Of a DNA stretch of 48,283 bases, positions 25,711 to 33,964 are shown piece after piece. The DNA comes from Lachnospiraceae bacterium. GTDB lineage: Bacteria; Bacillota_A; Clostridia; Lachnospirales; Lachnospiraceae. Positions within the stretch are counted from its first letter, which is position 1, and each line of letters starts with the position of its first letter. The notes below the pieces were generated by a model that saw only the letters and a program-made list of their open reading frames with translations, ran no database searches and had not been told where the DNA came from. Position numbers and translations under genes: made by a program. Location: positions 1 through 48,283 of the forward strand of contig JAFRMI010000024.1 in the NCBI GenBank assembly GCA_017430765.1. Direction: 5' to 3'.

Positions 25711-26241
25711 ATGGATCATCTTCTGATTGAAGGGTTTATCGGTTCGGGTAAAGGGAAGGCAGCCAAGGCAGTCGCGAAGGAACTGGAGCTGACGGTCGTG
25801 GATATCGACCGCAGAATCGCAGACCGCCTGAAGATGACAACGGCAGAAATTTATGATCATTTCGGCGAGCCCTATTACAGGGCTATGGAAACACTGATTC
25901 TCAGTGAACTGACACTCTCCAAAAAGCGCTCCGTCATCGTACTGGGGAGCGGAATTCCTATGATGCCGCAGAACAAGGAATATCTCAGGCAGCTGGGGAA
26001 GGTCTGCTATATCCGTGTGAAGCCGGAGACCGTGATCGGGAACATGCGCGCCAGCAAGAAACATGGATGGATTTCCGACGAAGGCTGGGAAGAGAAGGTC
26101 ATGGCGATCTATCATGAACGTGTGCCGTCCTATGAGGAAGCGGCGGACGTAATCGTTGACGCGGACGGGAAAACTGCCGCGGAAATTGCTGCACTGATTC
26201 TTGAGGAGAGCGGAATAAAGAAAGAGACACTCTCCGAATAA
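25711..26241 (+). CDS. Shikimate-kinase-like protein with altered P-loop
   Basis: A 176-aa P-loop protein resembling AroK along its length: LLIEGFIGSGKGKAAKAVA, VVDIDRRIADRL, GEPYYRAMETLIL and a C-terminal RVPSYEEAADVIVDADG. The Walker A residue after the catalytic lysine (Lys14) is Gly15 rather than Ser/Thr, and the usual GGG strand is GSGIP. This argues against normal Mg-ATP phosphotransfer, though the fold is kept. The adjacent gene carries an intact shikimate kinase domain, so this copy may be regulatory or have another substrate. The start follows gaaagg (25697-25702) with 8-nt spacing; the frame is open to 25585 without support. Confidence 0.72.
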   Translation: MDHLLIEGFIGSGKGKAAKAVAKELELTVVDIDRRIADRLKMTTAEIYDHFGEPYYRAMETLILSELTLSKKRSVIVLGSGIPMMPQNKEYLRQLGKVCYIRVKPETVIGNMRASKKHGWISDEGWEEKVMAIYHERVPSYEEAADVIVDADGKTAAEIAALILEESGIKKETLSE

Positions 26242-26252
26242 AGGATTTTTGG

Positions 26253-27515
26253 ATGAAAACACTTAATTTACGGGGCACGGCGATCGGCGGGGGACTGCCT
26301 GTGATCGCGTGCCCGGTTATGACGGCCGACCTTCATGAGGCGGAGATCCTTGCTCATGAAGCGGCTTTTGAAGGCGCGGATCTGATCGAATTCCGTGCGG
26401 ATCCTCTGATCGGGAATGAGAGACTTTCTCTTCTTCCCGATTTTCTTATGGCGATCCGGCGCGCCTCCGGCGATTTGCCGCTGCTCTTTACGGTGCGGAC
26501 AAAAGAGGAGGGAGGATCGTACCCCATATCGGATCCTCTCTATACGAAGGCACTGCTGGCCGCTTCAAAGAGCGGATTGATTGATATCGCGGATATTGAG
26601 GCGATGCGGGCGGATGCTCCGGATCTGATTCGGACAATTCACGGGTACGGGATCCCCGTGCTCCTTTCAAACCACGACTTCGACGCGACACCGCCGTCTA
26701 TGACAATTGTGTCCCGTCTTCTTAAGATGGAAGAAATGGGTGCCGATATTGCCAAGGCTGCCTATATGCCCGAAAAGGCCGCGGATACAGGCGCACTTCT
26801 TTCCGCGTCCGCTTACGCAGGCACGCTTCTGTCCATACCGCATATTGCCATATCCATGGGAGCGGCCGGACAGCCGTCAAGGGAGCTGTGCGAGGTTTTC
26901 TCTTCCGCACTGACCTTCGGGACGGCAGGCGGCAGAGGGAGCGCGCCGGGCCAGATGGATGTAGCAGCCCTCCGCAGCCGCCTGCGCGAGGTGAACAGGT
27001 GGTACGCCGACACGGACTTTCTGTTTTTGACCGGTTTTATGGGTTCCGGAAAATCAACGGCAGCGCGCATCCTGAGCGAACGCTTTGATATACCTGTGCT
27101 GGAAATGGATGCGGAGATCGAGGCGATGGAAGGGAAATCAATTCCGGATATATTCAGGGAGAACGGGGAGACTTACTTCCGCGACCTTGAGACGGCGTTT
27201 CTTACGTCTCTTCCCATGCGGGAAACAGCGGTGATTTCGTGCGGAGGCGGGAGCGTACTGCGTCCGGAAAATGCAGCCGTTATGCACCGCCTCGGCCGTA
27301 TAGTGTACCTCGATGTGCAGCCGGAGACGGTTTTTGCGCGGCTCGGGGAGCGCAATCCGGACAGACCGGTTCTTGGGGAGAAAACCGAAGAGGGGAAGAT
27401 TGCGGCCCTCCTTGACAGGAGACGCCCCCTGTACGAGTCCGCCGCGGATGCGGTGATCTGTGCCGATCACCGGACGCCCGAGGAGATCGCGGCAGAAATA
27501 CAGGCTTTTCTGTAA
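26253..27515 (+). CDS. aroD-aroK: Fused type I 3-dehydroquinate dehydratase and shikimate kinase
   Basis: A 420-aa bifunctional enzyme of the shikimate pathway. Residues about 1-245 are a type I dehydroquinase (AroD): PVIACPVMTADLHEA, LIEFRADPL, the catalytic His141 in SNHDFDATPP and the Schiff-base Lys168 in ADIAKAAYMP. Residues about 255-420 are shikimate kinase (AroK): the intact P-loop GFMGSGKST (Lys267), EMDAEIEAMEGKSIPDIF, FRDLE, ISCGGGSVLRPEN and RRPLYESAAD. The two steps are not consecutive (AroE acts between them), so the fusion probably coordinates levels rather than channels directly. It begins 11 bp after the kinase-like gene. Confidence 0.93.
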   Translation: MKTLNLRGTAIGGGLPVIACPVMTADLHEAEILAHEAAFEGADLIEFRADPLIGNERLSLLPDFLMAIRRASGDLPLLFTVRTKEEGGSYPISDPLYTKALLAASKSGLIDIADIEAMRADAPDLIRTIHGYGIPVLLSNHDFDATPPSMTIVSRLLKMEEMGADIAKAAYMPEKAADTGALLSASAYAGTLLSIPHIAISMGAAGQPSRELCEVFSSALTFGTAGGRGSAPGQMDVAALRSRLREVNRWYADTDFLFLTGFMGSGKSTAARILSERFDIPVLEMDAEIEAMEGKSIPDIFRENGETYFRDLETAFLTSLPMRETAVISCGGGSVLRPENAAVMHRLGRIVYLDVQPETVFARLGERNPDRPVLGEKTEEGKIAALLDRRRPLYESAADAVICADHRTPEEIAAEIQAFL

Positions 27516-27542
27516 GAGGAAGGCGCATTTTAAAGTTGGGTG

Positions 27543-27571
27543 TTGCGGTTCTTTCGGTTTTATTATAGAAT
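27543..27571 (+). promoter_or_regulatory. efp promoter
   Basis: TTGCGG (27543-27548), a 17-bp spacer and TAGAAT (27566-27571), about 30 bp before the efp start. Confidence 0.5.
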
Positions 27572-27599
27572 GAATTGTACACCACAAGGAGGATATACT

Positions 27600-28157
27600 A
27601 TGATTTCAGCAGGTGATTTTAAAAACGGTCTGACGCTTGAGATTGACGGCCAGGTCATGCAGATCCTGGAGTTTCAGCATGTAAAACCAGGCAAGGGCGC
27701 CGCATTTGTCCGTACGAAGATGCGCAATGTCATTAACGGCGGAGTCGTGGAGAAAACCTTCCGGCCTACGGAAAAGTTCCCTGCTGCCCGCATTGATCGG
27801 AAGAATCATCAGTATCTCTATAATGATGGAGATCTTTACTACTTTATGGATCCCGAGACATTCGACCAGATCATGCTCAATGAGAGCATGATCGGCGACA
27901 GCATGAAGTTCGTGAAGGAGAACGAGGAAGTGAAGCTCTGCTCCTATAACGGCAATGTATTCTCTATTGAGCCGCCGCTCTTCGTCGAACTGGAGATCTC
28001 GGACACCGAGCCCGGTTTTGCCGGCAATACGGCACAGGGCGCGACAAAGCCCGCGACGGTCGAGACGGGCGCTGTGATTCAGGTACCGCTCTTCGTCAAC
28101 ATCGGCGATAAAGTCAAGATCGACACCCGTACAGGTGAATATCTTTCCAGAGTATAA
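27600..28157 (+). CDS. efp: Elongation factor P
   Basis: A 185-aa translation factor that relieves ribosome stalling at proline runs. It has the KOW-like N-terminal domain with [20 protein letters not shown], where the lysine of PGKGAA is the modifiable tip, then two OB domains ending in the signature [19 protein letters not shown]; here the strand is [11 protein letters not shown]. The start at 27600 follows aaggagg. It has its own promoter and terminator, so it is probably transcribed alone. Confidence 0.97.
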   Translation: MISAGDFKNGLTLEIDGQVMQILEFQHVKPGKGAAFVRTKMRNVINGGVVEKTFRPTEKFPAARIDRKNHQYLYNDGDLYYFMDPETFDQIMLNESMIGDSMKFVKENEEVKLCSYNGNVFSIEPPLFVELEISDTEPGFAGNTAQGATKPATVETGAVIQVPLFVNIGDKVKIDTRTGEYLSRV

Positions 28158-28158
28158 C

Positions 28159-28195
28159 GGAAGGCCTCCCCATTATGGGGAGGCTTCTTAATTTT
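28159..28195 (+). terminator. efp terminator
   Basis: Stem gcctcccc (28164-28171) with ggggaggc (28177-28184), loop of 5, followed by a T-rich stretch. Confidence 0.85.
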
Positions 28196-28457
28196 CTTTC
28201 ATTTTGAGCGAAAGATCTTTGTATTCTCCGCTTCTCATCAAAAGATCTTCGTAATTTTACGAATGATCAAAAACTCCGGGCAGTTCCACCCTTTTCTATG
28301 AAATCCCTCTGATCCAGTGAGGCACCCTGCTGCTCCGCAGCGGATGGCTCCTGTTTTCGCGCGCCGGTATTCACCGGAATCATTCCCAATATAAATTTGC
28401 AGCAATCATGGAAAACATACAGGCAAAATGTATTCTTAATATATAGAAAGGATTACA
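28196..28457. other. Gap with short repeats and a palindrome
   Basis: No gene seen. It holds aaagatctt twice (28211-28219 and 28241-28249) and a 16-bp palindrome (ttcgtaa 28248-28254 with ttacgaa 28257-28263). The remainder shows nothing I can support, and I found no convincing promoter for the following gene. Confidence 0.4.
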
Positions 28458-29336
28458 ATGACATACTTTGCATTTCGCGAAACACTGATCGGGGATATCA
28501 AAACGATGCTGTGCGACGGAGAGCGTCTGGATATCCGGAAAGTCACAAAAAATAACGGTGTCTCTCTGACGGGACTGACCATTTTCGCACCCGGAGAATA
28601 TATATCCCCTACGTTCTACGCGGAGCAGTTCTATGCGGCGTATCAGCAGGGCACAACCATTCATGAGATCGCCTCCGCTTTCGTGGGGGAATACAAAAAA
28701 TACCGGAATGTACTGCACGGTGATGAATATCTGCTGAGAGATTATGAAAAGATCAAAGGAGGGCTCCGGCTTCGGCTCATTAACCGCTCGCTCAATAAGG
28801 AACTGCTCAGAAGAATTCCCGGAGAGGAATATCTTGATCTTATATTCGTGCCTTATGTAAAGATGTGTTTCCCGGGGAACCAGGTCTCAACGGCCCTGAT
28901 CACGGAAGACCAGATCCGGGAGTGGGGAATAGAGAAGGAGAGGGTTTTTGAAGATGCCTTCCGGGAGATGGCGGAGAGAGAAGAAGACGTCCTTTTGAAT
29001 ATGAAAGATGAGCTGGAAGAACAGAAAGGAATCTTCATACCCGATCAGGATGAGACGTCTTTACTGTATGTGCTGACCAACCGTTCCCGGATGTACGGGG
29101 CGAGCGTCATTATATACAGCCCGAAGGTCAGGGAACTCTCGGAGCGTCTGCATTCCGATCTCCTGCTGATCCCAAGCAGTATTCATGAGTGGATCCTTGC
29201 CGCGGATCCGGGGGAGTACAGAGAGGGGTTTAACAAAATGGTGGAGGAGATCAACCGCACGTGTCTTGATCAGGGAGATGTCCTGTCGGACCATATCTAC
29301 ATCTACAGGCGGGAAAACGGTGTGATCGAATATTAA
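28458..29336 (+). CDS. DUF5688 family protein
   Basis: A 292-aa cytosolic protein I place in DUF5688, a family common in Lachnospiraceae with no known function. Typical traits are the N-terminal KVTKNNGVSLTGLTI, ISPTFYAEQFYAAYQQG and, later, LTNRSRMYGASVIIY. Near the C-terminus LLLIPSSIHEWIL is also characteristic. There is no signal peptide, membrane helix or recognisable catalytic motif. The start follows agaaagg. It stands between efp and tRNA-Ala with no obvious partner. Confidence 0.75.
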   Translation: MTYFAFRETLIGDIKTMLCDGERLDIRKVTKNNGVSLTGLTIFAPGEYISPTFYAEQFYAAYQQGTTIHEIASAFVGEYKKYRNVLHGDEYLLRDYEKIKGGLRLRLINRSLNKELLRRIPGEEYLDLIFVPYVKMCFPGNQVSTALITEDQIREWGIEKERVFEDAFREMAEREEDVLLNMKDELEEQKGIFIPDQDETSLLYVLTNRSRMYGASVIIYSPKVRELSERLHSDLLLIPSSIHEWILAADPGEYREGFNKMVEEINRTCLDQGDVLSDHIYIYRRENGVIEY

Positions 29337-29351
29337 AAAAGGACGGGAAAA

Positions 29352-29380
29352 AGAAAAAAAGATGCCTCACGACATCTTTC
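29352..29380 (-). terminator. Terminator of tRNA-Ala
   Basis: Read on the - strand, aagatg (29373-29378) pairs with catctt (29359-29364) across an 8-nt loop, followed by a run of T. Confidence 0.8.
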
Positions 29381-29381
29381 A

Positions 29382-29453
29382 TGGAGCTGAAGGGATTTGA
29401 ACCCTCGACCTTTCGGATGCGAACCGAACGCTCTCCCACTGAGCCACAGCCCC
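29382..29453 (-). tRNA. tRNA-Ala (anticodon CGC)
   Basis: A 72-nt tRNA on the - strand. Acceptor ggggctg pairs with cagctcc, including a G3-U70 wobble pair, the classic alanine identity element. The anticodon stem ttcgg/ccgaa encloses TTCGCAT, so the anticodon is CGC. The T-arm GGTTCAAATCC is normal. CCA is not encoded. Confidence 0.94.
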
Positions 29454-29532
29454 GTAACGTTCTATATCATACATCGTTTCCTTACGAATCGCAAGATCTT
29501 TTTTAAAAAACTATATTCAGGGAGATTTTAAT

Positions 29533-32500
29533 ATGAAAAATAATAACAGAATAAGAAGCGTGTTCCTTGCAGCGATCATGCTGACACTTGTTTTGGCAGC
29601 AGGGTTTTCACAGTTTAAAAGGGCAATTGCCATATTTTATGCGGAAAAGAATCTTCCCGCACCGCACCTTACGCTGCAGGGCGGGGAAGGAAGTCGCATG
29701 GCCGGATTCGAAAACCCTGCTGATCACGGTGCCATCCTGCTTTCCGCGGATGTTGACCTGCCGGAGAACGCCCCGGCAGGCACGAAAGCGGAGGAATCTG
29801 ATCCGGCCTCTGTCCCGGAAGAAGCAGCGCCTGTTCTGCCATCGGTAACTCCTTCTTTGGAGAGCGCGGCGGAAATCCCGCCGGATGAATCCCCGCTTCA
29901 GGAGGAGATAAATAAGGAGGATGCGCAGTCCGCCATTCCGGTCACAGACCCGGTTCTTCCGGAGAGCACGGTTCCGTCCGGGGCGGAGATTTCAGAAAGT
30001 GCTCCGTCAGAAAACACGGGAGAACTTCCGGATTCCACTGCAATGCCGGCGGATCATGAAGCAGAGGACTGCCAGATGCCTGTGCCGACGTATGTGGATC
30101 CGGCAGAAGCTGCGGAAAGTGCGGCAGCGGAGAATCATACAGAGGAGAAGAAAGCGGGGAACGGGGAAGAGAAACGGGCTGCAAAAAGCGCATCCGGAGC
30201 CGGCGTCGTCATCAGCTATGCCCTGATTAACGGAGGCGGCGCGACGCAGTGGTACACGGAGAAAAGCGGCGCCTCCCACAGCGTTCTCGCAAAAAAGCGC
30301 GGCAGTCAGGCCGCTTACTGCGCGGATCCGCACGCGTCATTTCCAAGCGGAAGCGAGTGGGATCAATCGGATACGAGCGGGAAGAATAAACTCTTCTCCG
30401 CGTACTCCTACGTTTTGGCCAATGGGTTTAAAACTTTCTCATCCTATTCAGCCTCGGAGTACAGGGACTACTTCATTACGCAGTTTGCGATGTGGGAGGT
30501 GCAGTCCCACTACAAAGACGGCAGCAACAACCATAACGGATATGTCACGCTCGACGGCCTTTCCTTCGGATCCAATAACTACGGTGGTTCGACAGGCGGC
30601 ATGAAGAGCGAGGCGCAGGCCCTCGCGGATGAGGCCGTTGCATTTGCGGAATCAGCCTCGAAGAGCGCCTACGGGTATGCCGTGGAGCCTTCCTTGACCA
30701 TCAGTCCCGCGAAGACAAAGCTGAAACTAAATACTGAGGGGACGTACTATGAGTCCGGGGCAATCACGCTCAAAACGGCAGGGGCTTCGGGGGAGGTCAG
30801 CGAGCTTGCGGTGAGCGATTCGAACGGAAAGATATTCGACAGGACGAAGACGTCCTTTAAAGTGCGTTATCCGGCGTCCAAAGTGACGGAGCCGAAGTCG
30901 TTTAAAGTGACGGTGTCTGTCGAGTGGAGTCTCTTAAAAGCAACGGTGCATGAACCGGTCGCATTTGGAAATGCAGCCAGGCCGCAGCCCGTAGTCTATC
31001 TGGAAACCGTGGAGGAGGTACACGAAAAAGCGGCGGAACTGGAGGTTACAGTGGAACCGGAGGATACCTGGTTTCTAATAAAAAAAGGCACGTCCGCGGA
31101 GGCAGCGGCTTTTGTGAACGGAAATCCGCTGTATTCCCTTACGGGGACAACTTACGCCGTCTACAGGGGTGACGGAAGTGCGGCCGGCACCCTCGTGACG
31201 GATGCCGCGGGGAATGTCGCCGATACGCAGGCCATCCGTCTTACCCCGGGGGTGTCGTACACAATGAAGGAGACGAAAGCCGGTCCGGGCTACTGTATTG
31301 ATGGAAGAACCTGGACCGTCAGTGCCGCGTCGGACGGGGCGATCACCGTCATCTCCGGAAGTGACAGAAGGACGGTCACAAAAAGCGGCAGAATATACAC
31401 GGCGCTTATGGAAGATGGGCCGGTCGGCGGACCGGGGGAACTGAAAGCGGTTAAAGAGATGCGTTTAAAGGACGGCAGCACAAACCATGTGCCGCTGCCC
31501 GGAGCCGTATATGCGATGAAGTTTTATGCGGGAGAGAGAGCGCAGGGAACCCCCCTCTTCACGGCGGAGGCTGTAAGCGGAAACGACGGGACGATGATCC
31601 TTGCATCTTCGCGGAAGCTGAAGGGGGTGGCTGCATTTCCTCTGGGAACGCTGACCCTAACAGAGACGAAGGCGCCGGAGCACATGAGGGCGGATTCGAA
31701 TGTTTACACAGCTCACATAAGGCAGAGCGGAAATGAGACGGTTCTTTCCTGGGAGAACGGCAGCGAACTTCTTTATGTCAGGGAGCCGGACCGCGGGACC
31801 TTGATCACGGTCTATGATGAGGGACGGTTCGGCGGCGTCTCCATCTGCAAAAAGGACGCGGAGACAAAAAAGGAGGAACCGCAGGGAGATGCGGACTTCG
31901 GGGGAATCACCTTTACCATCAAACGAGCCGGGGAAGGAACGACCTGGGATCATGACGGACATGCGTATCAGGCGGGTGATACGGTCATGACGATCCGGAC
32001 AGCTGCGGAGGACACAGGCGGAGAAGTGACGCGGTACGGCTATGCGGCGACTCTTCCCGACGAACTGATGGAGGGGGAGTACACCATTTCGGAGACGGAA
32101 GACAATGGGACGTACAAAATGACGGACGGAAATCCGATTCCCTTTAAGGTGGAACATGAAAACGTCATCGTCCACGCGGGTGCTGTGGAGAATCTGGTAG
32201 CAAGGGGAGGTTTCCTGTTTGAGAAACGGGATCTGGAGCTCGGAGAACCCATTCCGCTGGGCGGCGCGTCTCTTTCAGGCATCTCATTTTCCCTAACAAA
32301 TGAATCTGCCCATCCGGTCATGATCTTTGACGCCCTTCATCCGGAAGGACGCATGATTGAACCCGGGGCTGTGATACCGGCACCGGACGGCGGGGAGGCG
32401 TTCATCACGGATGAAAAGGGCGTGTTCGGGGCGCCGAAAGACTATCTTCCGATCGGAAAGTACTCGGTCCGCGAGACAAAATCCAATGAGAGTTATAACC

Positions 32501-33561
32501 TGACAGCAGATGAGCCGGTGCCGTTTCAGATCACGAAAGACGGAGAGATCGCCGGAAGCGGGGAGAATGAGACGCTGTATGCGGCGGACCGGGTGGTCCG
32601 CGGAGGGCTGCATTTCCGGAAAAAGGATGAGAACGGGAGACTGATGAGCGGCATCCCGTTCCGGATCACGCATCTTGCGACCGGAGAAACGCAGACTGTA
32701 TACACGGACAGAAACGGGGAATACCATTCGGAGGATACCTGGTTCGGGCTTTCGGGCGACGGAAGCAGGACAGCCGCGAAGGAGGACGGAAAGATGCCGT
32801 TTCTGTACGGCTGGTACAGGATCGAGGAGCTGCGGTGTGAGGCGAATGCGGGCAAAGAACTGATCACAGATGAGTTTATGGTCTATCAGGAAGGGCAGAC
32901 GGCAGACCTTGGGACAATCGTGAATCAGGAGATTGAGCTTGGAACTTCCGCTTCGGAGGAGACGTCGGGGACACGCGTATTTCCGGCCGGCAGAAAAGGA
33001 AAAATCATCGACCGCGTGACGTATGTGGGACTTGACACGTCATGCACCTACATTCTGCGCGGTGAACTGCATCTGAAAGAAAAATCGTCCGATGGGTCCG
33101 TAAAGGATGCGGGAATCATACGAGGCGGAAACGGCGCCGGAATCACGGCGGAGAAGACATTCCGTCCGAAATCCGGAAGCGGAAGTGTCAATGTCGGATT
33201 TGATGTGGACCGGACACTTCCCGCCGGAACGGAGACTGTTGTATTTGAGACGCTTTTTGAGATCAGGGACGGGAAAGAGATTCCCGTGGCTGCGCACAGG
33301 GACCCGTCGGATACCGGTCAGACGATCCGGGTGCTCGAAACAAAGGAGGAGGAGAAGGAAGAAAAGACGAATAAGAAGGGAGAGATCACGCCGTCCCCCC
33401 AAAAAGAGAAGGAGAAGAAAACAGGGAAGAAGACGTCTGCCGGGAAGAAACGGACATCCCCGGTTAAGACAGGAGATACGCAGGCTGTGGGCGCCCTGCT
33501 CTTCCTGCTCATCTTGTCGGCGGCAGCAGTAATCATCTCCGCAAAAAAGGGGAGAGGATGA
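29533..33561 (+). CDS. Large surface protein with thioester, Cna-B-like and VaFE domains
   Basis: A 1342-aa secreted, wall-anchored adhesin-like protein. Order: signal peptide (1-25), a Pro/Glu/Ser-rich stalk (about 35-220), a TQXA thioester domain (about 225-375) in which Cys263 (AYCADP) and Gln317 (TQFAMW) could form the bond, a beta-rich domain, about five prealbumin/Cna-B-like domains (each starting like GGVSICKKD, GGFLFEKRD or GGLHFRKKD), one VaFE repeat (about 1130-1260, with VVFETLFE), a Lys/Glu stalk and a C-terminal anchor. The sorting signal is PVKTGD (1310-1315), a non-LPXTG variant, followed by a hydrophobic helix and KKGRG. Such proteins bind host or neighbour surfaces covalently. 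No sortase is in the window. Confidence 0.85.
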   Translation: MKNNNRIRSVFLAAIMLTLVLAAGFSQFKRAIAIFYAEKNLPAPHLTLQGGEGSRMAGFENPADHGAILLSADVDLPENAPAGTKAEESDPASVPEEAAPVLPSVTPSLESAAEIPPDESPLQEEINKEDAQSAIPVTDPVLPESTVPSGAEISESAPSENTGELPDSTAMPADHEAEDCQMPVPTYVDPAEAAESAAAENHTEEKKAGNGEEKRAAKSASGAGVVISYALINGGGATQWYTEKSGASHSVLAKKRGSQAAYCADPHASFPSGSEWDQSDTSGKNKLFSAYSYVLANGFKTFSSYSASEYRDYFITQFAMWEVQSHYKDGSNNHNGYVTLDGLSFGSNNYGGSTGGMKSEAQALADEAVAFAESASKSAYGYAVEPSLTISPAKTKLKLNTEGTYYESGAITLKTAGASGEVSELAVSDSNGKIFDRTKTSFKVRYPASKVTEPKSFKVTVSVEWSLLKATVHEPVAFGNAARPQPVVYLETVEEVHEKAAELEVTVEPEDTWFLIKKGTSAEAAAFVNGNPLYSLTGTTYAVYRGDGSAAGTLVTDAAGNVADTQAIRLTPGVSYTMKETKAGPGYCIDGRTWTVSAASDGAITVISGSDRRTVTKSGRIYTALMEDGPVGGPGELKAVKEMRLKDGSTNHVPLPGAVYAMKFYAGERAQGTPLFTAEAVSGNDGTMILASSRKLKGVAAFPLGTLTLTETKAPEHMRADSNVYTAHIRQSGNETVLSWENGSELLYVREPDRGTLITVYDEGRFGGVSICKKDAETKKEEPQGDADFGGITFTIKRAGEGTTWDHDGHAYQAGDTVMTIRTAAEDTGGEVTRYGYAATLPDELMEGEYTISETEDNGTYKMTDGNPIPFKVEHENVIVHAGAVENLVARGGFLFEKRDLELGEPIPLGGASLSGISFSLTNESAHPVMIFDALHPEGRMIEPGAVIPAPDGGEAFITDEKGVFGAPKDYLPIGKYSVRETKSNESYNLTADEPVPFQITKDGEIAGSGENETLYAADRVVRGGLHFRKKDENGRLMSGIPFRITHLATGETQTVYTDRNGEYHSEDTWFGLSGDGSRTAAKEDGKMPFLYGWYRIEELRCEANAGKELITDEFMVYQEGQTADLGTIVNQEIELGTSASEETSGTRVFPAGRKGKIIDRVTYVGLDTSCTYILRGELHLKEKSSDGSVKDAGIIRGGNGAGITAEKTFRPKSGSGSVNVGFDVDRTLPAGTETVVFETLFEIRDGKEIPVAAHRDPSDTGQTIRVLETKEEEKEEKTNKKGEITPSPQKEKEKKTGKKTSAGKKRTSPVKTGDTQAVGALLFLLILSAAAVIISAKKGRG

Positions 33562-33569
33562 AAATAGAA

Positions 33570-33597
33570 CCGCCCCGGTCCATAAGGACCGGGGCGG
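33570..33597. terminator. Strong hairpin between the surface protein gene and tRNA-Arg
   Basis: A perfect 12-bp GC-rich stem (33570-33581 with 33586-33597) with loop ataa. On the - strand it is followed by a T-rich stretch, so it is best read as the tRNA-Arg terminator. It may also stop the + strand gene. Confidence 0.75.
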
Positions 33598-33601
33598 CCG
33601 C

Positions 33602-33673
33602 CGTGTCTGACAGGAGTCGAACCCGCGCACCCGGAACCGGAATCCGGTGCTCTATCCACTGAGCTACAGACAC
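33602..33673 (-). tRNA. tRNA-Arg (anticodon CCG)
   Basis: A 72-nt tRNA on the - strand. The acceptor gtgtctg/cagacac pairs perfectly, with discriminator G. The anticodon stem ccgga/tccgg encloses TTCCGGT, giving anticodon CCG for CGG codons. CCA is not encoded. Confidence 0.93.
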
Positions 33674-33814
33674 ACAGATGAGATTGTGTGCATACGCCTC
33701 TGATCTGCTCTCCAGTCCGGAACGACCGGCAGACAGCCGCATGTGAATCTCACAACAGCGGTATTATAGCAAATATTTGGAGGATGGGCAAGTAGGAATC
33801 CGAAACCTCCCGAA

Positions 33815-33843
33815 TTGACTAGAATGACAAAGTATTGTATAGT
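33815..33843 (+). promoter_or_regulatory. Promoter of the SH3-domain gene
   Basis: TTGACT (33815-33820), 17-bp spacer, TATAGT (33838-33843). Confidence 0.7.
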
Positions 33844-33896
33844 AACGGGTTAGAGAAATAGAAAGACAAACGCTGGTTTCTGCGCGGACCGGAGAT

Positions 33897-33942
33897 CCCG
33901 CAACGCCTTATAAAGCGGGGATTTTGCGGGGCGGATCCGCCC
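33897..33942 (+). other. Hairpins in the SH3-gene leader
   Basis: cccgcaa (33897-33903) pairs with ttgcggg (33924-33930). The perfect palindrome gggcggatccgccc (33929-33942) overlaps it by two bases, so the two structures partly exclude each other. The leader ends just before the ribosome binding site. The rest of 33674-33964 holds only the promoter. Confidence 0.45.
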
Positions 33943-33964
33943 GCACAGAGAAAGGAGTGTCACT

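Noticed and set aside
25610..25726. A 38-codon open frame just behind aaggagg, ahead of the shikimate-kinase-like gene
   Set aside because: The ATG is only two bases from the Shine-Dalgarno core, too close for efficient initiation. The peptide is not rich in aromatic residues, so it does not look like an attenuator leader.
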